Source: Lentinus brumalis
Taxonomy: Eukaryota; Basidiomycota; Agaricomycetes; Polyporales; Polyporaceae
DNA length: 64,000 nt
NCBI GenBank assembly: GCA_001792895.1
Contig: MARA01000054.1
Span: 153,483-217,482 of the forward strand
Direction: 5' to 3'
Shown: positions 24,148 through 34,661 of the stretch, in pieces
Layout of the letters: every line of letters starts with the position of its first letter
Position numbering within the stretch: position 1 is the stretch's first letter
Position numbers and translations under genes: made by a program
The notes under the pieces: model-generated
The model's input: only the letters and a program-made list of their open reading frames with translations
The model's database searches: none
What the model was told of the DNA's origin: nothing

Positions 24148-24441
24148 AACATGCGTATGACGATGAATTGGTTATGACGATGTACGAAGTTGAAGTACTA
24201 AACCGACCAAGAATTGCGATCATAACGAAGGACCACAAGGTTACTGGCAAAAAGCCTATGGCTGGGTTCGAAATGCAGGCCGGCATTCGCCGTCGCCCTG
24301 AGCAGAGCGCAGCGCTTCCAGCTTCTCCCGACAACAGTACTTACTTGCTCCTTGCTTGCTTCGGGCTCTTATGCGTCGACTGCTTTTGAAACGGTGAGAC
24401 GGATAGCTTAGCATACTTTGTGCTATATCTCAAGCAGACTA

Positions 24442-24709
24442 CTGTAGAGATCAGACCGCAGCGGCGGGGGTCCGGGGTGTGACACCTGCCGGTAGGGTCT
24501 GACATAGCGGCGGTAGGCCCGAGGAAGTGTGACATCGCCGCCGTAGGCGGCGAAAATTTCCGAATTTGGGCATCTAAACGCCCGGAAACAGGCTACTTGA
24601 GGCTGTCACACGCGGCGGCGGGCCTGGTGACCTGTGACCGAGGGCCAAATAGCGGCGCGGCGACGGGCCTTGTGACGTGTGACGCGCCGCTACGGTCTGA
24701 TCTCTACAG
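24442..24709. mobile_element. MITE-like element 1 (TA target duplication)
   Basis: A 268-bp non-coding element whose ends are inverted repeats of about 25 bp (CTGTAGAGATCAGACCG.AGCGGCG, one mismatch). It is flanked directly by TA on both sides, typical of Tc1/mariner-related MITEs. The interior is GC-rich with several GTGTGAC/GTCACAC motifs and no reading frame of note. Confidence 0.8.
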
Positions 24710-24779
24710 TATAAGGGAGCAGATATCAGCTTGCACAGGCGCATACAACACATGCTTTAGGTGAGTCATGGAAAAGATA

Positions 24780-25056
24780 CTGTACCATTTCGAATTGTTC
24801 GACCAGTCACGCATAACAGGCCCCCAAATTGGTCGGAATTTGGGCGCCTGTCACGCGTCACCAGGAGGCTGGTCGAAACCACCTGCCCGGCGCTAAGAGA
24901 TCCCGGGGGCGGCGCGCTGTCGCGCGCCCTAATTGTGGCTAACTTTGGTCGAAATTTCGCCCAATGTCACGGTCACCGGCCGGTTGGTCGAATATGTCCG
25001 ACGAAATCGGCCTGTCACGTGTCACAGGGCTGGTCGAACTATTCGAAATGGTACAG
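24780..25056. mobile_element. MITE-like element 2 (TA target duplication)
   Basis: A 277-bp element, 70 bp from element 1, with inverted ends of about 27 bp (CTGTACCATTTCGAAT, then TGTTCGACCAG or AGTTCGACCAG; one mismatch) flanked by TA. The interior carries four to five GTCAC/GTCACGTGTCAC motifs and CTGGTCGAA.-type subterminal repeats. It shares the CTGTA...TACAG termini and the GTCAC motif with element 1 but has different end sequences. Confidence 0.82.
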
Positions 25057-25089
25057 TACATAGCTGGACACGCATTGATCTCGGTCGTA

Positions 25090-25790
25090 GGTCTGATGCC
25101 CCGAGACGTACAAGAACAGGTAGGCTGCAAGACCGGTAGCTGCAAGATCCTAGAGTGCCACCAACAGCATGGTCACACTCGAGTGCTCGTGCGGAGGGTC
25201 GAATGGCACGTCGAGCGCGCCCGCGCGGATCGCATAAACAGCGTACAAGATCTCCTTCGGCGAGAGCTGGGTGAAGGTCTCTCAAAATCTGACGTAGCCT
25301 TCGTCTTCGAACTCTCCGGAGAGTGAACTTTGCAAAGGGTTCTTCGTAACGGCCTCGAGCTCGTGGAGGATCGGCATAAGGGCGCTAAGTATACGCTGGC
25401 TTTATGGAATCTGCAGGCTGCAAGTCGAGGATGGGGTGAGTCTATATCAGACGTGTTTCCGACTGGATTGTTCACATCCGTCGTCGCAGGAGTTTGTGGT
25501 CTTGAACAACGACTGCGGGCTGTCACAGCGCAGGCTTGTACCATCGTCTCCGAACCCTTCGTTGTCCATATCCACAGTTGTCCATATCACAGCAGTGAGC
25601 GCGTGCGAAAGACGAGGCGACTCGTCTGGCCGTTGATCAATCGGGATGTCGTCACTACTCGTCTCGTCAGCTCCCTCGATAATGGAAATGGTCGCTGATC
25701 CAGACCGATGTTGGTCCGGGCAGCTCGAGGATTGATGGCGTCTTCTCGCATATGCGCTCGAAGGCGGTGTCGATGCTGTCACGAACGTGA
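25090..25790 (-). pseudogene. Decayed gene remnant, copy B
   Basis: On the minus strand, coding-like exons are visible ('SLSGEFEDEGYVRF', stop, 'ETFTQLSPKEILYAVYAIRA', 'GALDVPFDPPHEHSSVTMLL', stop, 'DLAATGLAAYLFLYVS'). Two stop codons interrupt otherwise continuous similarity, so it appears inactive. MITE-like element 2 lies at its 3' side and may have truncated it. The family is not recognised; hydrophobic stretches suggest a membrane protein. A shorter diverged copy lies at 13.96-14.26 kb. Confidence 0.5.
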
Positions 25791-26136
25791 GTATCCTCGA
25801 GCCCGTCCAGGATATGCAAGTCTCGGAAACTCACCTTCGAAGTAGGGAATTTGAAACCGCAATACTAGCCCAGGCAGCCTTTGGCGATCTTGAACTTCTC
25901 GATGGGCCACTCCCTACAGCTGCAGGCGACGACGGAGGAAGCGACAGCGTACTAGTACGCTTACGAGCCCAAGGAGCCACGTCAATACTTCCGACCACGA
26001 GCAGACTCCGCCGCCGAAAGTTCAGCGGGCAAAGACTGGGGAGTTTCAGCCCCCGTCGCCGTCCACTCGGACTCGGAGAAGGTTCAAGGCGGTGGCAGCT
26101 GCGGCTCATCGGATCCGGGTTGCACCTGGACTATGA

Positions 26137-26498
26137 ATGCAAGCTCACTCACCTCGGGTGCTCCTCGCAGGGCTCTCGAACTGGGACATGCTGGACGATG
26201 CGCTGCGTCAGCTGGAGCAGGCTGACGTCGTTTGTGTGATGGAGAAATTGGGCGACAGCTTCCTTCCCGAGAAAGAAATGTCTTTCAGCCGCTTCCCGGA
26301 TCTGCCATCGGAGCGCGGCGATTTCCACGAGGACACCGACCCGCGTGTCGCTTTGCTGAAGAAGATGCTGCCGAAGATCCAGGCTAGAGAGCGGTTGCGG
26401 TTCCTGATCATGTGTCCATGGTCAAGCTCGGACGCCGTGGTCGACGAGGCAGCAGTGAGTCTCCTTGTGCTTCTCAATGGTGTCCTGTCCACGTACTG
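26137..26498 (+). pseudogene. F-box paralogue fragment (C-terminal part)
   Basis: The open frame matches the C-terminal exon of the local F-box genes: 'LLAGLSNWDMLDDALRQLEQ', 'ADVVCVMEKLG', 'DPRVALLKKMLPKIQARERL'. It lacks an F-box or N-terminal exon. It is closest in pattern to F-box copy 1. It is followed by the same kind of 3' flank (26.5-26.75 kb) as the other copies, so it is a truncated member of the duplicated unit. Confidence 0.7.
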
Positions 26499-26903
26499 AC
26501 CTTGAGATACGGGACAGTCGTCGAACACAGTCGTCGAACGCTGAACGCCAGTGCTTACTCGAGTACACCAACCGTTCTGGTGATGGGAGAAACGTCGAAG
26601 GTGAAGTACGTCTTAGTATGACAATGCTGAGGTTGCGCGTTGTCAATCAGGTCTTTGTATCGCGGATACAATAGGCCCTTGCACACGTTTTCCGGTACTT
26701 CCCGAACGAGTCGCACGAGTCTCCCACTGAGTACCAGTTCTGCCGACACGGCCACGCAACCATCCGGCAGATGAGCATGAACATATTCGGTTGCTTTCCT
26801 GAGTCCTCCGTCCCATCCCCCAACTCACCAGGCGAGTACTTACTCTGACCTCACAGTTCTGAACTGACCGTCATGCTCGGCAGACCACAAGATTCATTCC
26901 CTA

Positions 26904-28333
26904 ATGCGCACGGAGAGCGGAGTTTGTGCACTTCCCGGCGAAGTGACGGACAACATAATCGATCATCTTCACGCAGACACCGAGACGCTCCGAGCGACTG
27001 CGCTCGTCTCCCGATCCTGGCTTCCCTCCTCCCAGCACCACCTCTTCTACATCACGCGCTGCCAGTGCACAACTCCAGGGAAAGGGTTCACGGAATTCGT
27101 CGCTTGGTCCTCTTCCGCACAGTATGCTCCAGCCCACATCAAGATTCTCATCGTCGAGGGCGATTTCACCGACTCGTATGACCCAAACCAAACGAATCGC
27201 CCGGAGATATGCGTGCAAGACGCGGAGCTCGCGTTGAGCCAGCTCACATTTCTAGAAGGACTTGTGTTCCGCGGCGTGACCCTCATGTCTCGGGTCCCCG
27301 CGGGCGAAGTGTACCGACCGTCGTCGCGCTGCGCCCTCAATACACTGTCGCTGTGGTTGATCGCGGCTGCGGACACTACCTTCTCTCCTGTCTTCCACCT
27401 CCTCTCGCTGTTCTCCGAGGTCAACCAGCTCTCATTCTTGGACCTCGAGTGCACGTGGACCACTGATATCGCCACTGCTATTTCCCTCGCACTTCAGGCT
27501 GCTCCTCTAGACTCCGTTCAACACATCCCCCAAGTCGCCTCCCTCATTCTACACTCACGTGATTGTGAGGACGAGCGATGGAATGGGTATCGCGGCATAC
27601 TTCACCTTGTCCGTCATGCGCAACCGAAGTGGCAACTCAAGAAGCTATTACCCTCGATTCCTAGCATCGGGCTCGAGGATGTCTTGCGCCACTTCATCCC
27701 AGCGTGCGAGGCGACTCTGACCTGCCTAGTCATCCAGGCACCTGTGTATGCTTGTGCCGATATAGCGAGGACCAACGCCAGGCCACAGAGTACGTCAATA
27801 CCATCATGCATGTCGCTGCTACGTCGCCAGCTAACTCCGTACGCATGGTCGCGCTTAAGTTCCAGCTCTGCCGAGCTTTGCTCAATGCCGCTGCCTCGAG
27901 GAGCTGGAACTATGGGTTATCACTCGGACCCCAACCTCGGACGAAGACCGACTTCAGGTCGGCGTCTTATACGACCACACATTAGCTCTCAACGTGGAAG
28001 TCGTCCTAGCCGCGCCTCGGACCCTACGCACCGTCCAGATCACTGTCACGCATGTGGGCCGGTACGACTTGGCCACAAGCGATCTCCTTGCGGGATCGTC
28101 GAACTGGAGCAGACTGGACGACGCCCTCTGTGGGTTGGAGAAAGCGGAGATTGTCTGCGTGATCGCAGCGGACTTCAGTGTCGTGCACAGCCGGCCCGCT
28201 CACCGCATCTTCGACGTCGTCGCTTGAAATGCCCACAGTGGCCTCCGACGAACGTATCCCACTCCTGTTGAGGATGCTGCCGAGGGTACAGGCCAGCGGT
28301 CGGCTGAAGTTTGGACTGTTGTCCATGGGTTGA
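26904..28333 (+). pseudogene. F-box protein, copy 3 (nearly intact, one frameshift near the 3' end)
   Basis: Exon 1 (26904-27789) encodes the F-box: 'CALPGEVTDNIIDHLHADTE', then 'LRATALVSRSWLPSSQHHLF'. Exon 2 begins about 27860 after an intron at the same position and phase as in copy 1 ('CLEELELWVITRTPTSDED', 'LLAGSSNWSRLDDALCGLEK'). A one-base frame change near 28215-28225 introduces TGA at 28225. The paralogous ending 'VQASGRLKF' continues in the next frame to TGA at 28331. The predicted product therefore loses about 35 C-terminal residues. It may be a recent pseudogene, a slightly shortened functional protein, or an assembly error. Confidence 0.75.
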
Positions 28334-28792
28334 CATAGCGGAAGGGTCTCAAGGAGCGTGCGAGTGTCCGCGGAGCGTGCCCTATGATGCAGACGTGGGT
28401 AGCCTGTCGCCTTTCCTGCGCCATGTTCTCCTACTGACCTTGGGCTGCAGCGAAGCGCAGTCGGTAGATGTTGCGTACGTAGTATTGGGCCCTCGTCGAA
28501 TGCATCCCACGATCTCAACACAGAAGGTGCAGACTGCCTATGTCCGCGGATCCAATAGACCTTTGCACACGTTTCCGGCACTTCCCGAACACATGGGCCA
28601 CGAGGCCCAGGTCTGCAGATCCTGCCGGCGCAAGTACGCAACCATCCGGCAGACCAGGTGAGCATGAACGTTAGGTATTCGTGCGGCTTCCTGGTCCTGC
28701 CCCACTCCGTTGCGTCCTCCCCATTCTCAGTCGGCAAGTACTTAGTTTGCACCAACAACTTCACAGTACTAAATTGTTCGGCAGACTACAGG

Positions 28793-30226
28793 ATGCATTC
28801 TCTGACGGCGTATACGAACCGCGGAGGTTGTGTGCTTCCCGGCGAAGTGACGGACAACATCATCGACTATCTGCACGCCGACACCGAGACGCTCCGGGCG
28901 ACTGCTCTCGTCTCCCGGGCCTGGCTTCCCTCCTCCCAGCACCACCTTTTCTACATCACGTGCTGCCAGTGCACAGCTCCAGGGAAAGGGTTCACGGAAT
29001 TCGTCGCTTGGTCCTCTTCCGCACAGTATGCTTTAGCCCACATCATGGTCCTTATCATTGAGGGTAACTTCACGGAGCGAAACTCGGGAGACACGAAACG
29101 CCCCGAGGTCTTCGTACAAGACGTGGAGATCGTCATGGAGCGGCTTACGTCTCTGGTCGGCCTGACCATCCGGGGCGTTACCCTCACATCTCGCGTCCCT
29201 GCCGGCGAGCTTTACCGACCGGCGAAGCACGGTACTCTTGCTCTCCTGATAATCTGGATGGTCACCACAGTGGACAGTGCCTTCTATCCCGTTTTCCACC
29301 TCTTGTCGCTCTTTACCAAGATAGATCATCTATCAGTCAACAACCTCGAGTGCGCCTGGATCTCTGAACTCGCCACGGTTTCGTCCTCCGGTCTCGCTCC
29401 TCCGATCGAAGACGCGCCCGAGGTCGATGCGCTATCCGTTGTCTCAGCTGACCCGGAGGGGAGATGGAGCGGGCACCGGGGCATGGTCCACCTGTTCCGC
29501 CACATACATCCCAGATGGAAACTGAAGAGATTGGAAATGGTGATTAGTGGGGTATCGCTGCAGGACGTCTTGAGCGACTTCCTTCCCGATTGCGATGCGA
29601 CCCTGACTTGCCTATGCATCCATGAGGCTGTCTATGTACTCGCCAACATGATAGCTCAGGCTGAGGGCAGAACGCCAGGTACGTCTGCGCTCTCCCACCG
29701 CTTCGCGTGCTAACAAATGTCTGCTTTGCGTCATGCAACAGGGCTATGGCCAGTCCCAAGCCTGCGCGGATGCTGCTGTCTCCAGACGCTTGAACTGTCG
29801 ATTCATGTTGCGCGCGGGACAGCCCTTACGGAGCGGTCGGGAGAAGCGTTGATGCGCAAGTGCTTCGAGCGTACTTTGATCCTCAGCTCGGAGATCCTGC
29901 TCGCGACGCCTCCTACCCTGCGCAAAGTCGAGATCACATTCAATGCCGAAGACGACTACGACGGCGACTCCCTTAGGCTTGCGGAATTGCCGGAATGGAG
30001 CAGATTGGACGACGCTCTGTGTGTGTTCGGCGGGGAAGTGGAGGTGGTCTGCGTGATGGCAAGGGGCATCGAAGCCGTGTACAACGGCCATGCCCACCGT
30101 GCGTTCGACGCGCAGCACCGTGGAATGGACAAGGGGACGGAGGAACGTATCGCACTCCTGAAGAAGGTGCTCCCGATGTCACAGGCGAGCGGTCGGCTGA
30201 AGTTTCAACTCTTTTCCTTGGCTTGA
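28793..30226 (+). CDS. F-box protein, copy 4 of local cluster
   Basis: Two exons (28793-29678, 29742-30226) join in frame for about 456 residues. The F-box region is 'CVLPGEVTDNIIDYLHADTE', then 'LRATALVSRAWLPSSQHHLF', nearly identical to copy 3, which shows a recent tandem duplication. The C-terminal exon ('LPEWSRLDDALCVF', 'ERIALLKKVLPMSQASGRLK') is more diverged. It is a presumed SCF substrate receptor; substrate unknown. The start at 'MHSLTAYTNRGG' corresponds to the start of copy 3. The upstream in-frame extension from 28658 overlaps the 3' flank of copy 3 and is not favoured. Confidence 0.82.
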
Positions 30227-30748
30227 TCGCAAACAGGACGCCGGTGAGTCATGGACCTCCAGAGGCATTTCCCGGTACGCTTCTGACATGTTCAGCAACA
30301 TGCAGATACCTTGCGGCACCGTTGAGCACACAGATCACGCGCACGTCTTGACTTTGAACCCAGTGACTGTGTATGGTCCCTATGTAGTTGTACTTTAGTA
30401 CTCTCCTAATCATCATTGACTCAACCGCAAGTCCAAAGTCGGTGCCCAATGAGCGTGGGGCCTGAGTCGACTCAAGTGTAGTATAGTACCTGCGACTGCT
30501 CCTCGATATGGCCCACGCCGTTCTCCAGTGCATGAACTTCGCGTCGGCCGTTTCGCCGCGGTCTATGACACTCACCGCGCTCTCTTCACAGTCTGTGCTA
30601 GAGAAAACAATGAAGGTATGGAAACGTGGATATCGATTGAGCTATTGATACATGGATCCCAAGACGTCAACTATACAAAGCGAAAGCGAAAAAGCGAAGA
30701 AAACAATGCGACTTTGATCACAAGGGCCGTGGCTCGAGTGGACGAGCT
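30227..30748. other. Intergenic region downstream of F-box cluster
   Basis: No supported gene. It contains the 3' flanks of two convergent genes (F-box copy 4 and Hsp20). Confidence 0.4.
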
Positions 30749-31342
30749 TCAAGCAATGGTGATCTTCTTCGGGAGCTGCTCAGGTGTCTGACGCGGGAAG
30801 GTGATGGTCAGGACACCGTTCTCCATCGACGCCTTGACCTCCTCGGGCTGGAGCAAAACAGCGTCAGCACGACGTCAAAGCAGTACATGGCGGGCGGAAG
30901 AACTTACCTTGATGCCCTGAGGAACGGGAAGTGAGCGCGAGAAGCGGCCGAAGTGGCGCTCGCGCATGACGTATCCGTTCTCGTTCTTCTCCGTCTCGTG
31001 CTTTGACTCGCCAGAGACGGTGAGGACGTTGTCGCGGATGTCGATGTTCACATCCTGCTTGTTGATGCCCGGGAGCTCGAACGTCGCGGTAACGAGGTTC
31101 TTCTCCTTGTCTTCGTGGACATCAACCCTGGCGTAGATATGTTAGCGAACCTCATCTTCACAAGGCAAAAAACGACGATTGAGTACATACCTGGGCCGGA
31201 GAACACGAGGTGCATTGTTGGCCCGCTGCACCTGAGAGCCAGAGCCAGAGCCGGGGCGAGTCCGACGGTCAAAGGCCTCGTCGAACAAGCGGTCGAACTC
31301 AGAGAAAAGGGGGTCGTTGTTGAAGAAGTTGACGAGAGACAT
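30749..31342 (-). CDS. Small heat-shock protein (Hsp20/alpha-crystallin)
   Basis: Three exons on the minus strand: 31342-31191, 31127 to about 30911, then about 30854 to 30749. The product is about 155 residues. The N-terminus 'MSLVNFFNNDPLFSEFDRLF' is the WDPF-like region. The alpha-crystallin domain follows ('KNLVTATFELPGINKQDVNI', 'DNVLTVSGESKHE', 'ERHFGRFSRSLPVPQGI', 'MENGVLTITFPR') with a short tail 'PKKITIA'. Such proteins are ATP-independent holdases that form oligomers and hold unfolding clients in the cytosol. Length and motif order are normal and no lesion is seen. Its promoter has a TATA box and an HSE-like element. Confidence 0.93.
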
Positions 31343-31439
31343 GTTGGTGAGAAGTGAGAAGTGGAGAGTAGAAGGCGAAGAGGATATGACTCGGTTGTAA
31401 AAGACTTGAATTGTGGGGAGTCGGCAGCTGTGAGCGAGG

Positions 31440-31525
31440 TCCTTATATCCTCGCGGACACCGTGTCCACGCTCATTGCAGGTGACTGGACGTTCATCTTC
31501 TGGCGTTTTTCTCGAACTTGCTGCA
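31440..31525 (-). promoter_or_regulatory. Hsp20 promoter: TATA box and heat-shock-element-like site
   Basis: On the minus strand GGATATAAGG lies at about 31441-31450, about 100 bp before the ATG. Upstream, TTCTCGAA at 31509-31516 has the nTTCnnGAAn spacing of a heat shock element; a third repeat is only approximate. This is consistent with Hsf1-type heat induction. Confidence 0.55.
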
Positions 31526-32755
31526 CCTGGAGAACCTGCGAGACAAGTCGGCCGAGGCGTGGCTAAAGATCATGACGGTGCGAGAACAATCCATGTTAGA
31601 CGCCTGAGGTGGCTGTGAGCGCAGGTCCATCAAAGCGGACCGATTTGGCTCAAACCGATTTTAGAGCGCTTGTCTCCGTTCGGTTTCGCTGTCTCCTCCT
31701 CCTCTGCTTGCAACTACGACTTGCACGACCGCGTGAGTACTACTCTAACTTCAGAAAAGTTGTCGCTGGTATCTTTGCAATGGTCTATTTGTGCGGACGT
31801 GGTAAGAAGGTATGATTAGTTCCGCCTCCCGGCCCCGTTTCAGATCGACGTGGATGTTTTGTCACTGAAAATTTCCGCAGGGCTCGGTGTCTCGAACTCC
31901 TCGCTGAGACTTGTTCGAAACCCGCGTCTGTATGAACGCGCGCTGGTCTTGTTTGGGACACGGCTGTTAAACGGTCAAATCGGATGACAAGTAGCCGTGG
32001 TCACAGGCGGGATGGAGGAGTTGTGCCTTCGGAAGGTAAGTACTCCACATGCGACACTCGGTATGCTCGGGAGTCACTGCATGTGCTCCGGGGACTCTTC
32101 TGGCGTTCCATACGGTGTGCGTAAGCCACCTGGAATACCGAGGAAAGTCGAGTCTCCGTACCCGCCCATGATAGTCCGAGCTCGTCTGATATGACATGGG
32201 GAGTTCCGGTTGCTTCCCTTGAGGTCACTGAGCTGAGATACGGCCGACGTTGTCCACGAGCAAGTCGCGAGCTGAAGTCCGTGCCTTCTCGGATCACACT
32301 CACTGCCACTCACGCAGAACCCTGATCGACAGACTGACATCACTGCGCATCGTGCATGCTAAGTAGTCTCTCCGGTTGCTGTAACGCGTCTTGACAGTCT
32401 TGACCTCTGCTCGCAGTAGTCTCCATCTCATGTTACTTCCTCGCGTGTTGCTGAGGGCCGCGCTGGTATCTGTTGGAAGTGACGGACGGTGAGTGAAGGA
32501 TCAGCACGCTCGGCCGCTTGACCGCACGGCCTCCATGCACTCCGGACCAATCAGGTATGTTTACCGATGCGATGTCTTTGACGCTGGTTCGAATGATGAA
32601 CGTTGACCGGCAGTTGAAGTCAATGCAGAGATGAGCGGAAGATCGGGTTCCATCGCAAACCTTGCAGCACGGCAATGGTGTTGCATGCGGAGATGCCCAC
32701 CAATGCCACCTCACGGCCGCGCTGACAGATGGCGACCGAACCTGCCGGTGGAGCT
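31526..32755. other. Intergenic region
   Basis: About 1.2 kb with only short unrecognised frames. No gene is supported. Confidence 0.4.
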
Positions 32756-32817
32756 GTACATATATCCCTTCCCCCGTCCCGCACACGCGACTTCCCCGAC
32801 ATGCGTGCTCCGCCATT

Positions 32818-34412
32818 ATGTCTCCACAATATGGACCTCTTGTATCTTATCTAGAGTCGAGGTAAGTTATTATCGTGCGTAGGGAAACCCAGACTGACGT
32901 CTCATCAGCTTCCCGCTTCAACTATGTACAATATCGGCTTCAGGTGCGCCGTCAATGCCTTCGATCGCCGGCGCCCACCTAGCTGACGCTTGTCAAGCCT
33001 TGATTGTCTATGATTATTTCCTGACTTTGGACACCGAGACTGCGGTGTTCTGGTGTCACAGACTGAAGCTTTCCAGCATTCTCTATTTCGTCAACCGCTA
33101 TGTGGAGATCATGTCCCGCATCTCTGCCGCAGTGTTGATTTTCCCTGTTCGAGATCAAGTGAGTACACTCCCCTTTGTCTACTCAGTGAAGTGACCAAGG
33201 ACATCGCAGATGTGTGTCGTTTGCTCTAGACCAAGTTGCGTTTGGAAAGGCAGCGCTGACATCACTCCCAGCTGCCAAAATCTCGAGCTTTTCGAAGAAG
33301 TCTGCAGCGTTTTGCCCTACCTCTCCTGGGCAGGTACGTTCCGAACAATACCTTGATTGGCTGATGCTGACCCATCGTATCTCCATTGTTCAGTGTTCTC
33401 TGCTTTCAGAGCGTACGCTCTCACCGATCACAACCTGTGGCTCGCAACCCTTGTATTCATCCTCAACGTCACGTTCCTAGTTCCGGATATCGTGAGTTCC
33501 AATGGGTTCCTACGTGGTATGACTGACTTTGAAGCCATAACAGTATGAATACGCCGGTTTCGACAATGTCAATCTGCCGGCTCCATACAACTGTAGCCGG
33601 GCCGTTCCGCCGGGAGCGATTGCGAAGCCTCGGTGCGTCCTAATGTGCAACTTATGCCCCATGCTCTCCGCTAACTATAACGCTGCTAGTAAGCGAAGCT
33701 CGTGAAAACTGTGATCTCTGTACTTACATGAGTTCGCATGCAAGTTTTATGGACAACTCGTGCCACCACCCTACTTGGAGAAGCCATCGTGCTCGCGATA
33801 ACCATAGTGAAGCTACGACGCGGGCCGTTGACTTGTCGGGATCCTACACAGCGTCGTTCGATCGCGGAAGTAGTCCTCACCAACGGTGGGTGTGTTGTTC
33901 CCTTCCGTTGAACGCGACTGACACCCTTTTCAGGGGTTCTTTGCTTCAGGTACGCGCTCACACCGCTGTCGCTGTCCGTAACGGAGTACGTGGCTGACGT
34001 TTTCCTCCAGCATCCCACTATTTTTGAACACCCTCATTGTTGCTCTCACGATCGCAGTGCGTGAGTCTTGTCATCCCTTAACAGCCTGACCGACCGCCTT
34101 TTCCAGGGGTACGATGATGGATCAAGTACTTCTCTGATCATGGGGCAATGCATCGTGCCCTTCCGAGATGCGTACGTTCATCCAAGCCTTGCATGTGCGT
34201 TGAGGAATGACCTGATGCACGTTGGCACATCCAGGATAATCTCAATATTGATCTCGCGCTTTCTCCTGGATCTGGGCTCGCTGAGCATTCAGGTGAACCA
34301 TGTCCGGGGGCAAGACGACTCGCTTGAAGAACGCTTTCCTTCGCAGCTGTCGTATGTCGTGTTCGCCTCGCCCGAGTGCGATGTCTCGGCGGGTACTGTC
34401 AGGATTGAATGA
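32818..34412 (+). CDS. DUF6533 multi-membrane protein, copy 1
   Basis: ATG at 32818 ('MSPQYGPLVSYLES') with a TATA-like ACATATAT at about 32758. Small exons follow: 'ALIVYDYFLTLDTETAVFW', the hallmark of DUF6533 (first helix then D.E...FW), 'SSILYFVNRYVEIMSRISAA', 'FSAFRAYALTDHNLWLATLV', 'GEAIVLAITIVKLRR', 'FLNTLIVALTIAV', and the last transmembrane exon 'IISILISRFLLDLGSLSIQV' before a soluble tail. This is the seven-helix-like architecture of a large agaricomycete family of unknown function, sometimes likened to receptors. Exons from 33.65 to 34.0 kb are hard to fix, so one or two may be missing or decayed. Confidence 0.75.
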
Positions 34413-34661
34413 TATCTCATCACCTAGCGTTGGATGCTGCGGTTCGCGAGCTTCCTGCGCATCTCACGATGTTTTGCTCATGCAGTGAGTACTTGACTGT
34501 TGCTTGATCAGGGATGGCACCACGAGGCGCAGGACGTGCCGCACACGTGAGCCAAAAGCTCTCGTTCGCACGTCAAGGCGGTGAACCGCCACGCGTACGC
34601 CTCAATCATAGCGCGCAGTATTGACTCTGGACTCTCAAAATATCAAGTCGCCCACGCGGTG

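Noticed and set aside
28658..28792. Upstream extension of F-box copy 4 to 28658
   Set aside because: The extension lies in the duplicated 3' flank of copy 3, and the paralogous start corresponds to 28793.
31360..31815. Plus-strand frames upstream of Hsp20
   Set aside because: They overlap the Hsp20 promoter, are short and lack splice or domain support.
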